NCBI RefSeq assembly: GCF_009711225.1
Contig: NZ_WMIE01000014.1
Span: 1-64,000 of the forward strand
Source: Paracoccus aestuariivivens
GTDB taxonomy: Bacteria; Pseudomonadota; Alphaproteobacteria; Rhodobacterales; Rhodobacteraceae
Length of the DNA: 64,000 bases
Direction of reading: 5' to 3'
Below the pieces are notes generated by a model that was not told where the DNA came from, searched no databases, and saw only the letters and a program-made list of their open reading frames with translations. The translations under genes were made by a program, and so were the position numbers. Shown piece after piece: positions 28,578-38,774 of this stretch. Numbering within the stretch: position 1 is the first letter of the stretch; every line of letters starts with the position of its first letter.

Positions 28578-29507
28578 TTGCGCATCCATCACGATTGGAA
28601 AGGGCTGCCGCTTGACGCCCGGGGGGCGACCGTCGCCATGGGCAATTTCGACGGCGTGCATCTGGGGCACCGCTCGGTGATCGACGCGGCGCGCGCCGCC
28701 GCCGATGCGCCTCTTGGGGTCATCACCTTCGAGCCGCACCCGCGCGAGGTCTTTCAATCGGGTGCGCCGCCCTTCCGCCTGATGAATGCCGAATCCCGCG
28801 CGAACCGCTTGGCGCGACTGGGCGTCGAACATCTGTACCAGCTGCCATTCGACACCGTTCTGGCCGGGCTTGCTCCGGAAGATTTCGTCCGCGAGGTTCT
28901 GGTCGAGGGCTTGGGCGTCCGTCACGTCACCGTCGGCGCGGATTTCTGCTTTGGTCGCAAACGCTCGGGGACGGCGCAGACGCTGACCAGTCTGGGCCGC
29001 GAGTTCGGTTTCGGTGTCACGATTGCGCCGCTGATTGGCGACGGGCAGAACGAATACAGTTCGACCGCAATCCGCACCGCGCTGACCGAAGGTCGCTCGC
29101 GCGATGCCGAGCGTATGCTGGGCCATTGGCACCGGATCGACGGCGAGGTGCTGCATGGTGACAAGCGCGGGCGCGATCTGGGGTATCCGACCGCGAATAT
29201 GGCGGTCAACGGCCTGCATTTGCCGCGTTTTGGCATTTACGCCGTGCTGATCGATGTTCTGACCGGTCCCGAACGCGGCAGCTATACCGGCGTTGCCAAT
29301 CTGGGCGTGCGGCCGATGTTCGCGGGTGACGTTCCGAACTTCGAGACGCATATCTTCGATTTCAAAGGCGATCTTTACGGCGAGCACGTCTCGGTCGCGC
29401 TGGTCGAGTTCCTGCGTCCCGAAATGAAATTCGACAGCCTCGAGGCACTGGTCGCGCAGATGGATCAGGACAGCGCCAAAGCGCGAGAGATTCTGGCGGC
29501 CCGGTGA
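28578..29507 (+). CDS. ribF: Bifunctional riboflavin kinase / FAD synthetase
   Basis: RibF converts riboflavin to FMN and then FAD. The N-terminal nucleotidyltransferase domain shows GNFDGVHLGH and a later STAIRTALTEG (SxxxR/K type) motif. The C-terminal kinase domain has GEVLHGDKRGRDLGYPTAN and GVANLGVRPMF. The 309-residue length is typical. TTG at 28578 is taken as the start because the only in-frame ATG downstream would cut into the nucleotide-binding loop. No FMN riboswitch is seen upstream. Confidence 0.94.
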   Translation: MRIHHDWKGLPLDARGATVAMGNFDGVHLGHRSVIDAARAAADAPLGVITFEPHPREVFQSGAPPFRLMNAESRANRLARLGVEHLYQLPFDTVLAGLAPEDFVREVLVEGLGVRHVTVGADFCFGRKRSGTAQTLTSLGREFGFGVTIAPLIGDGQNEYSSTAIRTALTEGRSRDAERMLGHWHRIDGEVLHGDKRGRDLGYPTANMAVNGLHLPRFGIYAVLIDVLTGPERGSYTGVANLGVRPMFAGDVPNFETHIFDFKGDLYGEHVSVALVEFLRPEMKFDSLEALVAQMDQDSAKAREILAAR

Positions 29508-29947
29508 TGCGTGAAAACTTCTGGGAAATGCCGCTGCAGAACCTCAAGCCCGACGAATGGGAGGCGCTTTGCGACGGTTGCGGCAAATGCTGCCTGAACA
29601 AGATCGAATACGAGGATACGGGCGAGCTGGCCTTTACCTGCGTGTCCTGCCGGCTGCTGGACGGGCATAGTTGTCAATGCTCCAGCTACCACAACCGGCA
29701 CGAATTCGTGCCCGATTGCGTGGTTCTGACGCCGAAAAAGCTGAAGGAAATCGCGTGGTGGTTGCCCGCAACCTGCGCCTATCGCCTGCGGATCGAGGGC
29801 AAGCCTTTGTTCCCGTGGCACTATCTGATCTCGGGGGATCGCGAGTCGATCCATCAGGCCGGAATCAGCATTCGCGGGCGTACGGTCAATGAGTTGACCG
29901 TGACCGAAGACGACTGGGACGAATATATCATCGAGGATCTGGCATGA
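29507..29947 (+). CDS. YcgN-type cysteine cluster protein (UPF0260)
   Basis: This 146-residue protein carries the YcgN/YkgJ metal-binding cysteine pattern: CDGCGKCC near residue 22-29, CVSC near 44, and HSCQCSSY. The family is conserved in proteobacteria but not functionally defined; the cysteines suggest a zinc or iron-sulfur site. The ATG overlaps the ribF stop (GTGATG), and the next gene overlaps its own stop by four bases. Confidence 0.88.
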   Translation: MRENFWEMPLQNLKPDEWEALCDGCGKCCLNKIEYEDTGELAFTCVSCRLLDGHSCQCSSYHNRHEFVPDCVVLTPKKLKEIAWWLPATCAYRLRIEGKPLFPWHYLISGDRESIHQAGISIRGRTVNELTVTEDDWDEYIIEDLA

Positions 29948-30987
29948 ACTTTGCATCGGACAATGTGCATGGCGTCCACCCGAAAGTCTTGCAGGCATTA
30001 TCCGATTGCAATGAAGGCGCGATGGGGGCTTACGGCTCGGACCCGATCACCGCGCGGGCCGAAGCGGTCTATCGCGAATTGCTGGATGCGCCCGAGGCCG
30101 TAGTGCGTTTCGTCGCGACCGGCACCGGAGCCAATGCCTTGGTATGCGCGCAGCTTTCACCCAGTTTTGGCCGGATCTATTGCCACGACAGCGCCCATAT
30201 CCATCGCGATGAATGCTCGGCGCCGGAATTTTACAGTCACGGCGCCAAGCTTGTTCCCTTGCAGGGCGAGCATGGCAAATTCTCGCCCGACACGCTGGCC
30301 GAGGCGATCCGTTTCGGCAAGGCGGGCAGCCTGAATGACGGGCGCAATGCCATGGTCTCGATCACCAATGCGACGGAATGGGGTACGACCTACGCTCCTG
30401 CCGAGGTCGCTGCACTGGCCGCCGTCGCGCATGAGGCGGGCCTGCCGCTGCATATGGACGGCGCGCGCTTTGCCAATGCGGTGGCGGGGTTAGGCTGCGA
30501 CGCGGCGGACCTGACCCAACGTGTCGGTGTCGATGCGCTATGCTTTGGCGGCACGAAAAACGGCGCAATGGGGGCCGAGGCGGTCATCTTTTTCGACCCC
30601 GCCCATGCTGCGGACTTTGATTACCGTCGCAAGCAGGCCGGACAGGTCTGGTCGAAGCAACGCTATCTTGCCGCGCAGATGCTGGCCTTGGCCGAGGGCG
30701 GTTTGTGGCTGGATCTGGCGCGCCACGCCAACGCTGCCGCCACGCGGCTGGGACAGGGGATCGAGCAGGCAGGGGGTACGCTGGTCGCACCGGTCCAAGC
30801 GAACGAAATCTTTGCGCGCTTGCCGGCCGAGGCTCATGAGCGGGCAATATCGCATGGCGCGGCTTATCATGTCTGGCAGGATCAGCCGCCCGCCAAGGGC
30901 GAGCCGGTCACGGTCCGTCTGGTCACGAGTTGGGCTACGCGCGACGAGGATGTAAGCCGTTTGCTGGATCTTCTGCGCGGGGCCTAA
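29944..30987 (+). CDS. Low-specificity L-threonine aldolase-type PLP enzyme
   Basis: This fold-type I PLP enzyme of 347 residues cleaves beta-hydroxy amino acids such as threonine to glycine and an aldehyde. The PLP Lys is Lys205 in [11 protein letters not shown], Asp172 lies in HMDGARF, and the N-terminal [11 protein letters not shown] matches the family start. It is last in the ppaC-HAD-ribF-ycgN run and converges with the CinA-type gene; the two overlap by four bases at their stops. Confidence 0.9.
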   Translation: MNFASDNVHGVHPKVLQALSDCNEGAMGAYGSDPITARAEAVYRELLDAPEAVVRFVATGTGANALVCAQLSPSFGRIYCHDSAHIHRDECSAPEFYSHGAKLVPLQGEHGKFSPDTLAEAIRFGKAGSLNDGRNAMVSITNATEWGTTYAPAEVAALAAVAHEAGLPLHMDGARFANAVAGLGCDAADLTQRVGVDALCFGGTKNGAMGAEAVIFFDPAHAADFDYRRKQAGQVWSKQRYLAAQMLALAEGGLWLDLARHANAAATRLGQGIEQAGGTLVAPVQANEIFARLPAEAHERAISHGAAYHVWQDQPPAKGEPVTVRLVTSWATRDEDVSRLLDLLRGA

Positions 30988-31451
30988 TCCCTCAGGGCTG
31001 CCGCGAGAAGTTCCAATGCGTGCTCGACAGTCGCTGCGCGGACATTGTCACGGCCCAAAGCGCCGAAATCCACCGTTTCGGTTCTGATGCCCCACGCATC
31101 GGCTATGGCGAAACAGACCCGACCCTCGGGTTTGTGGTCCGATCCGCCGGGACCGGCAATGCCGGTGACCGCGACCGCGATTCCGGCTTGCGAGCGAGCA
31201 AGTGCGCCTTGCGCCATTTCTGCGGCAACCGCTTCGCTGACGGCTCCATGCGCTTCCAGCGTTTCGGGAAGCACGCCCAGCATCTCGGTCTTGGCGGCGT
31301 TCGAATAGGTGATATAGCCCCGGTCCACCGCGCGCGACGATCCGGGGACGTCGGTCAAGCGACCGATGATCAGTCCTCCGGTGCAGCTTTCGGCGGTGGC
31401 GATCATCACGCCGTGCGCACGGGCCAGATCAAGGACTTCGCTTGGGGTCAC
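30984..31451 (-). CDS. CinA C-terminal-type nicotinamide-nucleotide amidohydrolase
   Basis: This 155-residue stand-alone CinA_C domain protein hydrolyses nicotinamide mononucleotide to the acid form in NAD recycling (PncC activity is known for the family). Motifs: [13 protein letters not shown] at about 16-28 with the catalytic Ser, and [17 protein letters not shown]. The start is the GTG at 31451, which overlaps the pgpA stop (GTGA); frames further upstream have no homology. Confidence 0.9.
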   Translation of the reverse strand: MTPSEVLDLARAHGVMIATAESCTGGLIIGRLTDVPGSSRAVDRGYITYSNAAKTEMLGVLPETLEAHGAVSEAVAAEMAQGALARSQAGIAVAVTGIAGPGGSDHKPEGRVCFAIADAWGIRTETVDFGALGRDNVRAATVEHALELLAAALRD

Positions 31452-31945
31452 AGCATCGGCTCCAGAACTGCGTGATACAGCCCCGCAAGGATGACCGAGA
31501 CGATGCCCGCGAACAAGCCTGCCCACAGGTCGTCCAGCATGACGCCCTTGGCGTCGCCGCGACGGTCAGCGCGGCCGACCAGCCACGGCTTCCGGATATC
31601 GAACAGACGGAACAGCAGGAACGGGACGACATAGGCGGGCCATGCATCAAGGATCGAGACTCCGTGCCGCCACAGCGGAATGACGGTGAAGCACATGGCC
31701 AGCCACTGGCCTGCGACCTCGTCGATGACGATTTCCGAAGGGTCCTTGTTCTCGCGGTCGGCGACCACGCGCGGCACCGCCCAGAAGCCAAGGACCGTCG
31801 CGATCACAAAGCCCAGCGGAACCAGCAGTGCGCTGCCAAGCTCGCAGGCCAGCACGGCCAGCGCCACCGCCGCCGCCGAGCCCCACGTGCCGGGGGCGGG
31901 ACGCATCAGGCCCACACCGAAGAATGTCGCGATCTGCTTATCCAT
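31448..31945 (-). CDS. pgpA: Phosphatidylglycerophosphatase A
   Basis: PgpA removes the phosphate from phosphatidylglycerol phosphate at the inner membrane in phospholipid synthesis. The 165-residue protein has the conserved N-terminal [12 protein letters not shown], the acidic [12 protein letters not shown] motif near residue 72, and [11 protein letters not shown] near the C-terminus. Several hydrophobic helices are visible. It sits between ispDF and the CinA-type gene with tight spacing, so these three form a leftward operon. Confidence 0.93.
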   Translation of the reverse strand: MDKQIATFFGVGLMRPAPGTWGSAAAVALAVLACELGSALLVPLGFVIATVLGFWAVPRVVADRENKDPSEIVIDEVAGQWLAMCFTVIPLWRHGVSILDAWPAYVVPFLLFRLFDIRKPWLVGRADRRGDAKGVMLDDLWAGLFAGIVSVILAGLYHAVLEPML

Positions 31946-31946
31946 C

Positions 31947-33089
31947 TTACGCCCTGATTAAAGTTGCGGTGGCGATCGAGGCGATGCCTTCCTCGCGGCC
32001 GGTGAAACCGAGTTGCTCGGATGTGGTGGCCTTGACGCTGATCCGGTCCGGATCGACGCCTGTGATCTCGGACAGGCGCAGTTGCATCGCTCCTGCATGG
32101 GGGCTGACCTTGGGGCGCTCGCAGATCAAGGTTACGTCGGCATTGGATAGGCTGAACCCCATCGAGCGCGCAAGTTCGACCGCATGGCGCAGGAAAATAT
32201 GGCTTTCCGCGCCTTTCCATTGCGGATCGGACGGCGGGAAATGCCGCCCGATATCGCCCTGCGCCAGCGCGCCATAGATCGCATCCGTCAGCGCGTGCAT
32301 GCCGACATCGGCGTCGGAATGGCCGAGCAGCGCCTTGTCATGCGGAATTTTCACCCCGCAAAGCCAGACGTGATCGCCCGCCGTAAAGGCATGCACGTCA
32401 AATCCGTTCCCAAGGCGAATATCCATCGTGTTCCCCAGAATGCGTTCGGCGCGCGGGAAATCCTGCGGCCAGGTCAGTTTAAGATTGTCCTCGGAGCCTT
32501 CGGTCACTGTCACGGGCAGTCCGGCGCGTAGCGCCAGTTCCACGTCATCGGCTCCGCCCTCGGGGAAGGAGCGATGAGCGGCAAGGATCGCGTCCAGCCG
32601 GAAGCCCTGCGGCGTCTGCGCGCGGAACAGTCCTTCGCGGCTGGCGGTTCCGGTGACGCGGCCATCCTCGGCGCGCCACAACGCATCCGTCACCGGCAAT
32701 GCGGGGGCGGCAGCTACGGCTCCGGCCTGCAAAGCCGAGACGACTCCGCTGATGACCGGCGACGGGACCAGCGGACGCGCGCCGTCATGGATCAGAACAT
32801 GGGTGATGCCGCTGCCCTCTAGCGTCTCCAGCGCGGCGCGGATGCTTTCGCTGCGGGTCTGACCGCCAGCGACCAGGACAACGGGGCCGGATAGCTCGTC
32901 AATGCCGCGCTGCATATCCTCGGGCGAGAGCGTCACGACAATGCGGGGAAAGGCGGCAAAGGCTTCGATGCTACGTTCGATGACGCTCCGCCCGTCCAGA
33001 ACGCGCCACTGTTTCGGGACGTCGCCGCCCGCGCGCGTGCCCCGGCCTGCGGCGGTGACGATCACGGCATATGTGTCAGGTATCTTCAT
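31947..33089 (-). CDS. ispDF: Bifunctional IspD/IspF of isoprenoid synthesis
   Basis: Two MEP-pathway enzymes are fused here. The N-terminal IspD part (about 1-225) is a CTP:methylerythritol-phosphate cytidylyltransferase with [18 protein letters not shown] and [10 protein letters not shown]. The C-terminal IspF part (about 226-380) makes the cyclodiphosphate and shows [21 protein letters not shown] and [13 protein letters not shown]. Fusion of these two is common in alphaproteobacteria. The ATG at 33089 is used; one nine bases earlier is equally possible. Confidence 0.94.
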   Translation of the reverse strand: MKIPDTYAVIVTAAGRGTRAGGDVPKQWRVLDGRSVIERSIEAFAAFPRIVVTLSPEDMQRGIDELSGPVVLVAGGQTRSESIRAALETLEGSGITHVLIHDGARPLVPSPVISGVVSALQAGAVAAAPALPVTDALWRAEDGRVTGTASREGLFRAQTPQGFRLDAILAAHRSFPEGGADDVELALRAGLPVTVTEGSEDNLKLTWPQDFPRAERILGNTMDIRLGNGFDVHAFTAGDHVWLCGVKIPHDKALLGHSDADVGMHALTDAIYGALAQGDIGRHFPPSDPQWKGAESHIFLRHAVELARSMGFSLSNADVTLICERPKVSPHAGAMQLRLSEITGVDPDRISVKATTSEQLGFTGREEGIASIATATLIRA

Positions 33090-33277
33090 GGGCCGCATGA
33101 TTAGGCGAGGCGCGGCCCCGAGGCAATCATCGCCTGACGCCACGGCCCGCCGCCAGAACCTGCGGCAGATTTCCGGCGCGTGAAGGTGGCCCATGGCGGG
33201 TGTTCTGGCTATAAGGTTCGCGACGGCCCTGTCGGGGCCAATCGTTGCAACCTCCTACCCGTTCCGGAGCAGCCCAG

Positions 33278-34003
33278 ATGACCGATTCCTCTTCCGTTGA
33301 TCTTTCCAAGGACGCCGCTGCGCGTGCCGCCGTGGCGCTGGTCGAAAACGGCATGAAGCTGGGGCTTGGCACCGGCTCGACCGCAAAGGTGTTTGTCGAC
33401 CGCCTGGCCGAGCGCGTTCACGCCGAAGGCATGGATCTGCGCTGCGCTTCGACCTCGAAGGCGACCGCCGATCAGGCCCGTTCGCTGGGGCTGGTCGTCG
33501 AGGAACTGGACGATCTGGGCTGGCTGGACCTGACCATCGACGGCGCGGACGAGGTCGATCCCGACCTGAACCTGATCAAGGGCGGCGGAGCGGCGCATCT
33601 GCGCGAAAAGATCGTGGCGACGGCATCGGACCGCATGGTCGTGATCGCGGATCAGGGCAAGGTTGTCGATTGCCTTGGCAAGTTCAAGCTGCCGGTCGAG
33701 GTCATTCCCTTCGGTTGGCAATCGACCCGCGTCCATATCGAACGTGCCTTGGCCGAACTGGGGCTGGAAGGCCGCCCCGTCATCCTGCGCGAACGCGACG
33801 GCCAGCCGGTGCGGACCGACGAGAACAACTTCATCCTCGACCTTGCGCTCGAGGAAATCCACGACGCCAAATCATTGGCCAATGCGCTATCGGCGATCGC
33901 AGGGGTGGTTGAACACGGCTTCTTCTTGAATATCTGCAATCTTGCGATCATCGGTCGACCGGATGGTTCGGTCGTCGAGTTGCGGCGAGAGGATCTGGAA
34001 TGA
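33278..34003 (+). CDS. rpiA: Ribose-5-phosphate isomerase A
   Basis: RpiA interconverts ribose 5-phosphate and ribulose 5-phosphate in the pentose phosphate pathway. The 241-residue protein has GLGTGSTAKVFVD, DGADEVDPDLNLIKGGG and the catalytic region AAHLREKI. CCGGAGC precedes the ATG. Its stop overlaps the start of gor (ATGA), tying a pentose phosphate enzyme to an NADPH-using reductase. Confidence 0.95.
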   Translation: MTDSSSVDLSKDAAARAAVALVENGMKLGLGTGSTAKVFVDRLAERVHAEGMDLRCASTSKATADQARSLGLVVEELDDLGWLDLTIDGADEVDPDLNLIKGGGAAHLREKIVATASDRMVVIADQGKVVDCLGKFKLPVEVIPFGWQSTRVHIERALAELGLEGRPVILRERDGQPVRTDENNFILDLALEEIHDAKSLANALSAIAGVVEHGFFLNICNLAIIGRPDGSVVELRREDLE

Positions 34004-35400
34004 ACTTCGATTACGATCTGTTCGTGATCGGTGGCGGTTCGGGCGGGGTACGGGCAGCGCGGATCGCTGCCAGCGAATACCATGCTCGCGTCGGTCTGGC
34101 CGAGGAAAGCCGCATGGGCGGCACCTGCGTCATTCGCGGCTGTGTGCCGAAAAAGCTGATGGTCTTTGCCTCGCAGGCCAAGGCCATGGCAGCCGAGGCC
34201 CGCGGCTATGGCTGGCAGACCGCCAGTGCCGGCCCGTTCGACTGGGTGATGTTCCGTCACAAGCTGGATGCCGAACTTACCCGTCTAGAAGGCGCCTATA
34301 CTGGTGGTCTGGTGGCTGCTGGCGTCGCGATCCACAAGCAGCGCGCCCGTGTGCATGATGCCCATACCGTCGAACTGGCCGATGGCCAGCGCCTGACCGC
34401 CAAACATATCCTGATCGCCGTCGGCGGCCATCCGCAGCGTCCGGGCATCGAGGGCGAGGAACTTGGCCTGATCTCGGACGACCTGTTCCTGATGGAAAAG
34501 TTGCCCGGTCGGGTTCTGGTTGTCGGCGGGGGCTTCATCGCCTGCGAATTTGCGACGATCCTGCAGGGGCTGGGGGCGGAAACGGTTCTCAGCTATCGCG
34601 GAGATGCCGTCCTGCGCGGTTTTGATGAGGAACTGCGCCGTCACGCTACCGAACAACTGCGCCTGGTCGGCGTGGACCTGCGGCTTGGTTCGACGCCGGA
34701 ACGTCTTGAGCGTGACGGCGACCGGACCCGTGTGATCTGGCCCGACGGCACCGACGAGGTTTATGACGCCGTGATGTTCGCGACCGGTCGTGTGCCGAAC
34801 ACCAAGGGGCTTGGCCTTGCGGAAATCGGCGTCAAACTGGGCGATAACGGCCAGATCGTCGTGGACGAGTGGTCGCAGACTTCGGTCCCGTCGGTTTTTG
34901 CCGTGGGCGATGTCACCGACCGTGTGAATCTGACCCCCGTCGCGATCCGCGAAGGGCACAGTTTCGCCGACACCGTGTTCGGGGCCAAGCCGCGTAAGGT
35001 CGATCACGGGCTGGTCGGCTCGGCGGTCTATTTACGCCCGCATGAGGTCGCGACCATCGGACTGACCGAGGAAGAAGCCGCCCAGAAGGGCCCGCACGAG
35101 GTTTTTGTCGCAAGTTTCCGCGCAATGCGCTCGCTTTTCGCCGGCTCGGACGCGCGTTCGATGATGAAGCTTCTGGTCGATGCCCAGACCCGCAAGGTGA
35201 CCGGCTGCCATATCTTCGGCCCCGAGGCGGGCGAGATGATCCAGCTTGTCGCCATCTCGATCGGGATGGGCGCGACCAAGGCCGATTTCGACGCGGCAAT
35301 CGCAGTGCATCCGACCTTGGCCGAAGAATTGGTGACGATGCGCAGGCCAACGCGCTATATAGGTGGGGCACATCCTGACAAAACCGTTGGTTCGGCTTGA
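34000..35400 (+). CDS. gor: Glutathione-disulfide reductase
   Basis: This flavoenzyme regenerates reduced glutathione with NADPH. The 466-residue sequence has the FAD motif VIGGGSGGVRAA at 9-20, the redox-active disulfide Cys43/Cys48 in GGTCVIRGCVPKK, and the NADPH-binding VVGGGFIACEFA. The C-terminal catalytic HPTLAEELV contains the active-site His-Glu pair. It is coupled to rpiA and followed by hflK. Confidence 0.94.
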   Translation: MNFDYDLFVIGGGSGGVRAARIAASEYHARVGLAEESRMGGTCVIRGCVPKKLMVFASQAKAMAAEARGYGWQTASAGPFDWVMFRHKLDAELTRLEGAYTGGLVAAGVAIHKQRARVHDAHTVELADGQRLTAKHILIAVGGHPQRPGIEGEELGLISDDLFLMEKLPGRVLVVGGGFIACEFATILQGLGAETVLSYRGDAVLRGFDEELRRHATEQLRLVGVDLRLGSTPERLERDGDRTRVIWPDGTDEVYDAVMFATGRVPNTKGLGLAEIGVKLGDNGQIVVDEWSQTSVPSVFAVGDVTDRVNLTPVAIREGHSFADTVFGAKPRKVDHGLVGSAVYLRPHEVATIGLTEEEAAQKGPHEVFVASFRAMRSLFAGSDARSMMKLLVDAQTRKVTGCHIFGPEAGEMIQLVAISIGMGATKADFDAAIAVHPTLAEELVTMRRPTRYIGGAHPDKTVGSA

Positions 35401-35466
35401 TTTTTGCCGCTCCGGCCCCAGTTAACCCTGAAACAGTGCACGAGTAGCAGACGAGGCAAGAGACGC

Positions 35467-36669
35467 ATGGCGGGACAAGGCCCTTGGGGCAGTGGTGGAG
35501 ATGACGGTAAGGGCGGCAAGGAGCCGCCCCAAGGGGGGCAGCGTCCCTGGGGAAGCCCGGGTGGCGATAAAGGAGAGGAACCGCGCGGTCCACGCCGTGG
35601 CGATCAAGTGCCCGAAATCGAGGATCTGGTCCGCAAGGGTCAGGACCGGCTGCGCGTCCTGATGGGCGGCAAGACCGGCGGCCCCCGAGGTGGCGGTCCG
35701 CGCCGTCCGCCGAACGGTCCTAATCTGGCGATGAGCAAAGGAAGCTGGGGGCTGGTCGCACTGGGCGCCTTGGCTTTCTGGGGCTTCATGTCCTTTTATA
35801 CCGTCAATCCCGAGGAACGCTCGGTCGAACTGCTGTTCGGTCGCCCCTTTGCCACCGGCGAAGAGGGTCTGAATTTTGCGCCTTGGCCGGTCGTGCGCGC
35901 CGAGGTCGTCTCGGTTTCGGGTGAACGCACCACCGAAATCGGCACGGGCCGCGCTGGTCCGTTGGATAGCGGTCTGATGCTGACCCGCGATCAGAACATC
36001 GTGGACATGGCCTATCAGGTCGTGTGGAACATCTCGGACCCTGAAAAGTATCTGTTCAACCTTGCGGACCCTGAAGACACCATCCGCGCCGTGGCCGAGT
36101 CTGCCATGCGCGACATCGTGGCGCGTTCGGAACTGGCCCCGATCCTGAACCGCGACCGCGGTACCATCGGCGAGGATCTGAAGCTTTCGGTCCAAAGCAC
36201 GCTGGACGCCTATGAGGCGGGGATCAACGTGGTCCGCGTCAACCTTGACCGCGCCGATCCGCCGCGCGAGGTGATCGACAGCTTTCGCGAAGTGCAGGCC
36301 GCCCAGCAGGAGCGCGACCGCCTTGAAAAAGAGGCTGACGCCTACGCGAACCGCGTTCTGGCCAATGCCCGCGGTGAAGCCGCCGCTGTGATCGAACGTG
36401 CCGAAGGCTACCGCGCCGAGGCCGTGAACACCGCAGAAGGTGAGGCCGCGCGTTTCAACTCGGTCTATGACGAATATATCAAGGCTCCGGATGTGACCCG
36501 TCGTCGTATGTATATGGAGACGATGGAGAAAGTCCTTGGGCAGGCCAACAAGATCATCTTGGATGGCGATGCGGGGCAGGGCGTCGTGCCCTATCTGCCG
36601 CTTGACCAACTGCGCAGCGGAGCGCAGCCCGCAGGCAATGCCAACACCACCAGCGGGGGGAACCAGTGA
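35467..36669 (+). CDS. hflK: FtsH protease modulator HflK
   Basis: HflK is an inner-membrane SPFH-domain protein that forms a cage with HflC around the FtsH protease and tunes its access to membrane substrates. The 400-residue protein has a Gly/Pro-rich cytosolic head (1-95), one helix (about 97-117, WGLVALGALAFWGFM), then a periplasmic SPFH domain and a long charged coiled coil (DRLEKEADAYANRV). The start at 35467 fits the usual MAGQGPWGS-type beginning. Its TGA overlaps the hflC ATG. Confidence 0.95.
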   Translation: MAGQGPWGSGGDDGKGGKEPPQGGQRPWGSPGGDKGEEPRGPRRGDQVPEIEDLVRKGQDRLRVLMGGKTGGPRGGGPRRPPNGPNLAMSKGSWGLVALGALAFWGFMSFYTVNPEERSVELLFGRPFATGEEGLNFAPWPVVRAEVVSVSGERTTEIGTGRAGPLDSGLMLTRDQNIVDMAYQVVWNISDPEKYLFNLADPEDTIRAVAESAMRDIVARSELAPILNRDRGTIGEDLKLSVQSTLDAYEAGINVVRVNLDRADPPREVIDSFREVQAAQQERDRLEKEADAYANRVLANARGEAAAVIERAEGYRAEAVNTAEGEAARFNSVYDEYIKAPDVTRRRMYMETMEKVLGQANKIILDGDAGQGVVPYLPLDQLRSGAQPAGNANTTSGGNQ

Positions 36670-37739
36670 TGAACCGTACGCTTTCGATTCTGGTCCTTCC
36701 CTTCCTTGTCGTGGCGGCCCTGCTGGTCATGGCTTCGGTCTATATCGTCGATGTGCGTGAAAAGGCTTTGGTCCTGCGCTTCGGTGAAGTTGTCGATGTG
36801 CGCGAAAATCCGGGCATGGGCATCAAGGTTCCGTTCATCGACCAAGTCGTACGCTATGACGCGCGTATTCTTGGCATCCCGACCCCGCCGATGGAGGTCA
36901 CGCCGCTTGATGACCGCCGTCTGGTCGTCGATGCCTTCGCGCGCTGGCAGATCACCGATGTGGTGCAGTTCCGCCGCGCCACCGCCGCAGGCGGCATCCA
37001 GTTCGCCCAGCAGCGTCTGGCCGATATCGTGACCAACGCCATCCGTCAGGTGCTTGGCTCGGTTCCTTCGACCACCGTGCTGTCGGATGACCGCACGCCG
37101 CTGATGAACCAGATCCGCGACCTTGCGCGCGAAAACGCCAAGGATCTGGGCGTTCGCGTCATCGACGTGCGCCTGACCCGTACCGACCTGCCCGAGCAGA
37201 ACCTGACCGCGACCTATGCCCGTATGCGCGCCGAGCGTGAACGCGAGGCCGCCGACGAGATCGCCCGTGGTGGCGAGGCCGCGCAGCGCGTCCGCGCCGC
37301 TGCCGACCGGACCGTGGTCGAATTGACTTCGGAAGCCCGCAAGAAGGCCGAGATCGTCCGTGGTGAGGCCGATGCGCGCCGGAACTCGATCTATGCCGAT
37401 GCCTTCGGCCGCGATCCCGAGTTCTTCGCCTTCACCCGCTCGATGACGTCCTATGAGCGTTCGCTGAAAGGCGAGAACAGTTCGCTGGTGATCAAGCCCG
37501 AGGGGCAGTTCTTCGATTATCTGCGCAATGATGGCGCGGATCGGGCGAATCCGGTTCCGGTCGCGCCCGTCTCGGCCCCTGCGCCGGAAACGAGCGACGA
37601 GCCGGTCGCCCCCGAGGCCACGAACCGCGAGGGCCAGCCTTTGGGCGAGAATGCGGGTGTCAAGCTGACGCCGCTGCCGGAATCGCTGGCGACGCCGCCG
37701 CAGCAGGAAAGCGTCGTGCCGACCACGCCCGCGAACTGA
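36669..37739 (+). CDS. hflC: FtsH protease modulator HflC
   Basis: This is the partner of HflK in the FtsH-modulating cage. The 356-residue protein has an N-terminal helix (LSILVLPFLVVAALLVMAS), an SPFH domain starting at VDVREKALVLRFGE, and a coiled coil (RMRAEREREAADEIARG). The C-terminal 60 residues form a Pro/Ala/Thr-rich tail not present in short homologs such as the E. coli one. A strong terminator follows at 37757-37784. Confidence 0.95.
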   Translation: MNRTLSILVLPFLVVAALLVMASVYIVDVREKALVLRFGEVVDVRENPGMGIKVPFIDQVVRYDARILGIPTPPMEVTPLDDRRLVVDAFARWQITDVVQFRRATAAGGIQFAQQRLADIVTNAIRQVLGSVPSTTVLSDDRTPLMNQIRDLARENAKDLGVRVIDVRLTRTDLPEQNLTATYARMRAEREREAADEIARGGEAAQRVRAAADRTVVELTSEARKKAEIVRGEADARRNSIYADAFGRDPEFFAFTRSMTSYERSLKGENSSLVIKPEGQFFDYLRNDGADRANPVPVAPVSAPAPETSDEPVAPEATNREGQPLGENAGVKLTPLPESLATPPQQESVVPTTPAN

Positions 37740-37756
37740 GGGCTGAATATTCGGGG

Positions 37757-37784
37757 AAGGGGCGGAGCGCAGGTTCCGCCCCTT
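37757..37784. terminator. Bidirectional terminator after hflC
   Basis: AAGGGGCGGA (37757-37766) pairs perfectly with TCCGCCCCTT (37775-37784), followed by further T. It also serves the convergent transglutaminase gene, which ends at 37791. Confidence 0.88.
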
Positions 37785-37790
37785 TTTCGT

Positions 37791-38774
37791 TCAGCTTGGC
37801 TCGCGCACGATATCTTCGGTGCGGCGGCTGCGGGATTTAGGGCCTAGATCCAGCGCCAGCGGTGTCCAACTGGGTGTCGCGGACTGGTTTTGGACCGGCG
37901 CTTCCTCGATATCGACGCTGTGCTTTCCGGTCTGCGCACCGTCCAGCCGCATCATGCCGGTCACCGGAGCGACATCGTCGTAATCGCGGCCAAAGCCGAT
38001 ATCTATATGATCGCCTAGCGCGAAACAGGCATTGGTCGGATCGTAGTCGATCCAGCCCGCATCCGCGCCACACCACGCTCTGACCCAAGCATGGCTTGCA
38101 TCCGCGCCGACCAGACGCGGCTGACCGGGTGGAGGCAAAGTGCGCAGATAACCTCCGACATAGGCGGCAGGAATGTTCAGGCTGCGCAGGCCCGCCACCA
38201 TGATCTGGGCAAAATCCTGACAAACACCGCGTTTCAGGCGGAACGCCTCGGCGGGAGGGGTGTTCACATCCGTGGCCTCGGCATCAAAGGCAATGTCGCG
38301 GTTCAGTGCCAGCCCCAATTTCTCGACCGCCTCGCGGGCGGTGGCGGCATCAGACGTGGCCTTGCGGGCATAGGCGGCAATCTCGGGGACATGGGGGATA
38401 CGGGGCGTCGCCGCCAGAAAGTGATGCGGCGACGCGGCATTCAGACTGCGTTGGTTCGCAATTTCGACTGCCATCCGGCCAAGCGGTGCGGAAATATCCA
38501 GTCCGATCTGGTGCGCGGCGCGGTGGACTTCGGCTTCAAGGACGAATTCCAGTTCGGTGATGCCGGCAGGCATGACCAGTTCGATCACTCTTGTCCCGAA
38601 AAAGTCGATGAAGTCGCGGGTCTCGACCGGATCGGGGTCGATGCGGATATTGGCGCTTTCGACTGATTGCGTGCCGGGAATGGTCGTCGGCAGGACGCGG
38701 AACAGTTGCCGTCCCGAACCGGCGGGGCGTTCGAATTCGTATTGGAACATGACCTGCATACGATAGGTGGTCAC
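37791..38774 (-). CDS. Transglutaminase-like protein of the ATP-grasp cluster
   Basis: This 327-residue protein has a bacterial transglutaminase N-terminal beta domain and a papain-like core. The core triad is visible: Cys in KRGVCQDFAQIM, His in ASHAWVRAW and Asp in WIDYDPTN. Such enzymes may act as peptidases or amide-bond exchangers. The GTG start overlaps the stop of the ATP-grasp/alpha-E gene (GTGA). It is the last of three clustered genes that, by published genomic analysis of amidoligase systems, are thought to build or trim an unknown peptide. Confidence 0.88.
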   Translation of the reverse strand: MTTYRMQVMFQYEFERPAGSGRQLFRVLPTTIPGTQSVESANIRIDPDPVETRDFIDFFGTRVIELVMPAGITELEFVLEAEVHRAAHQIGLDISAPLGRMAVEIANQRSLNAASPHHFLAATPRIPHVPEIAAYARKATSDAATAREAVEKLGLALNRDIAFDAEATDVNTPPAEAFRLKRGVCQDFAQIMVAGLRSLNIPAAYVGGYLRTLPPPGQPRLVGADASHAWVRAWCGADAGWIDYDPTNACFALGDHIDIGFGRDYDDVAPVTGMMRLDGAQTGKHSVDIEEAPVQNQSATPSWTPLALDLGPKSRSRRTEDIVREPS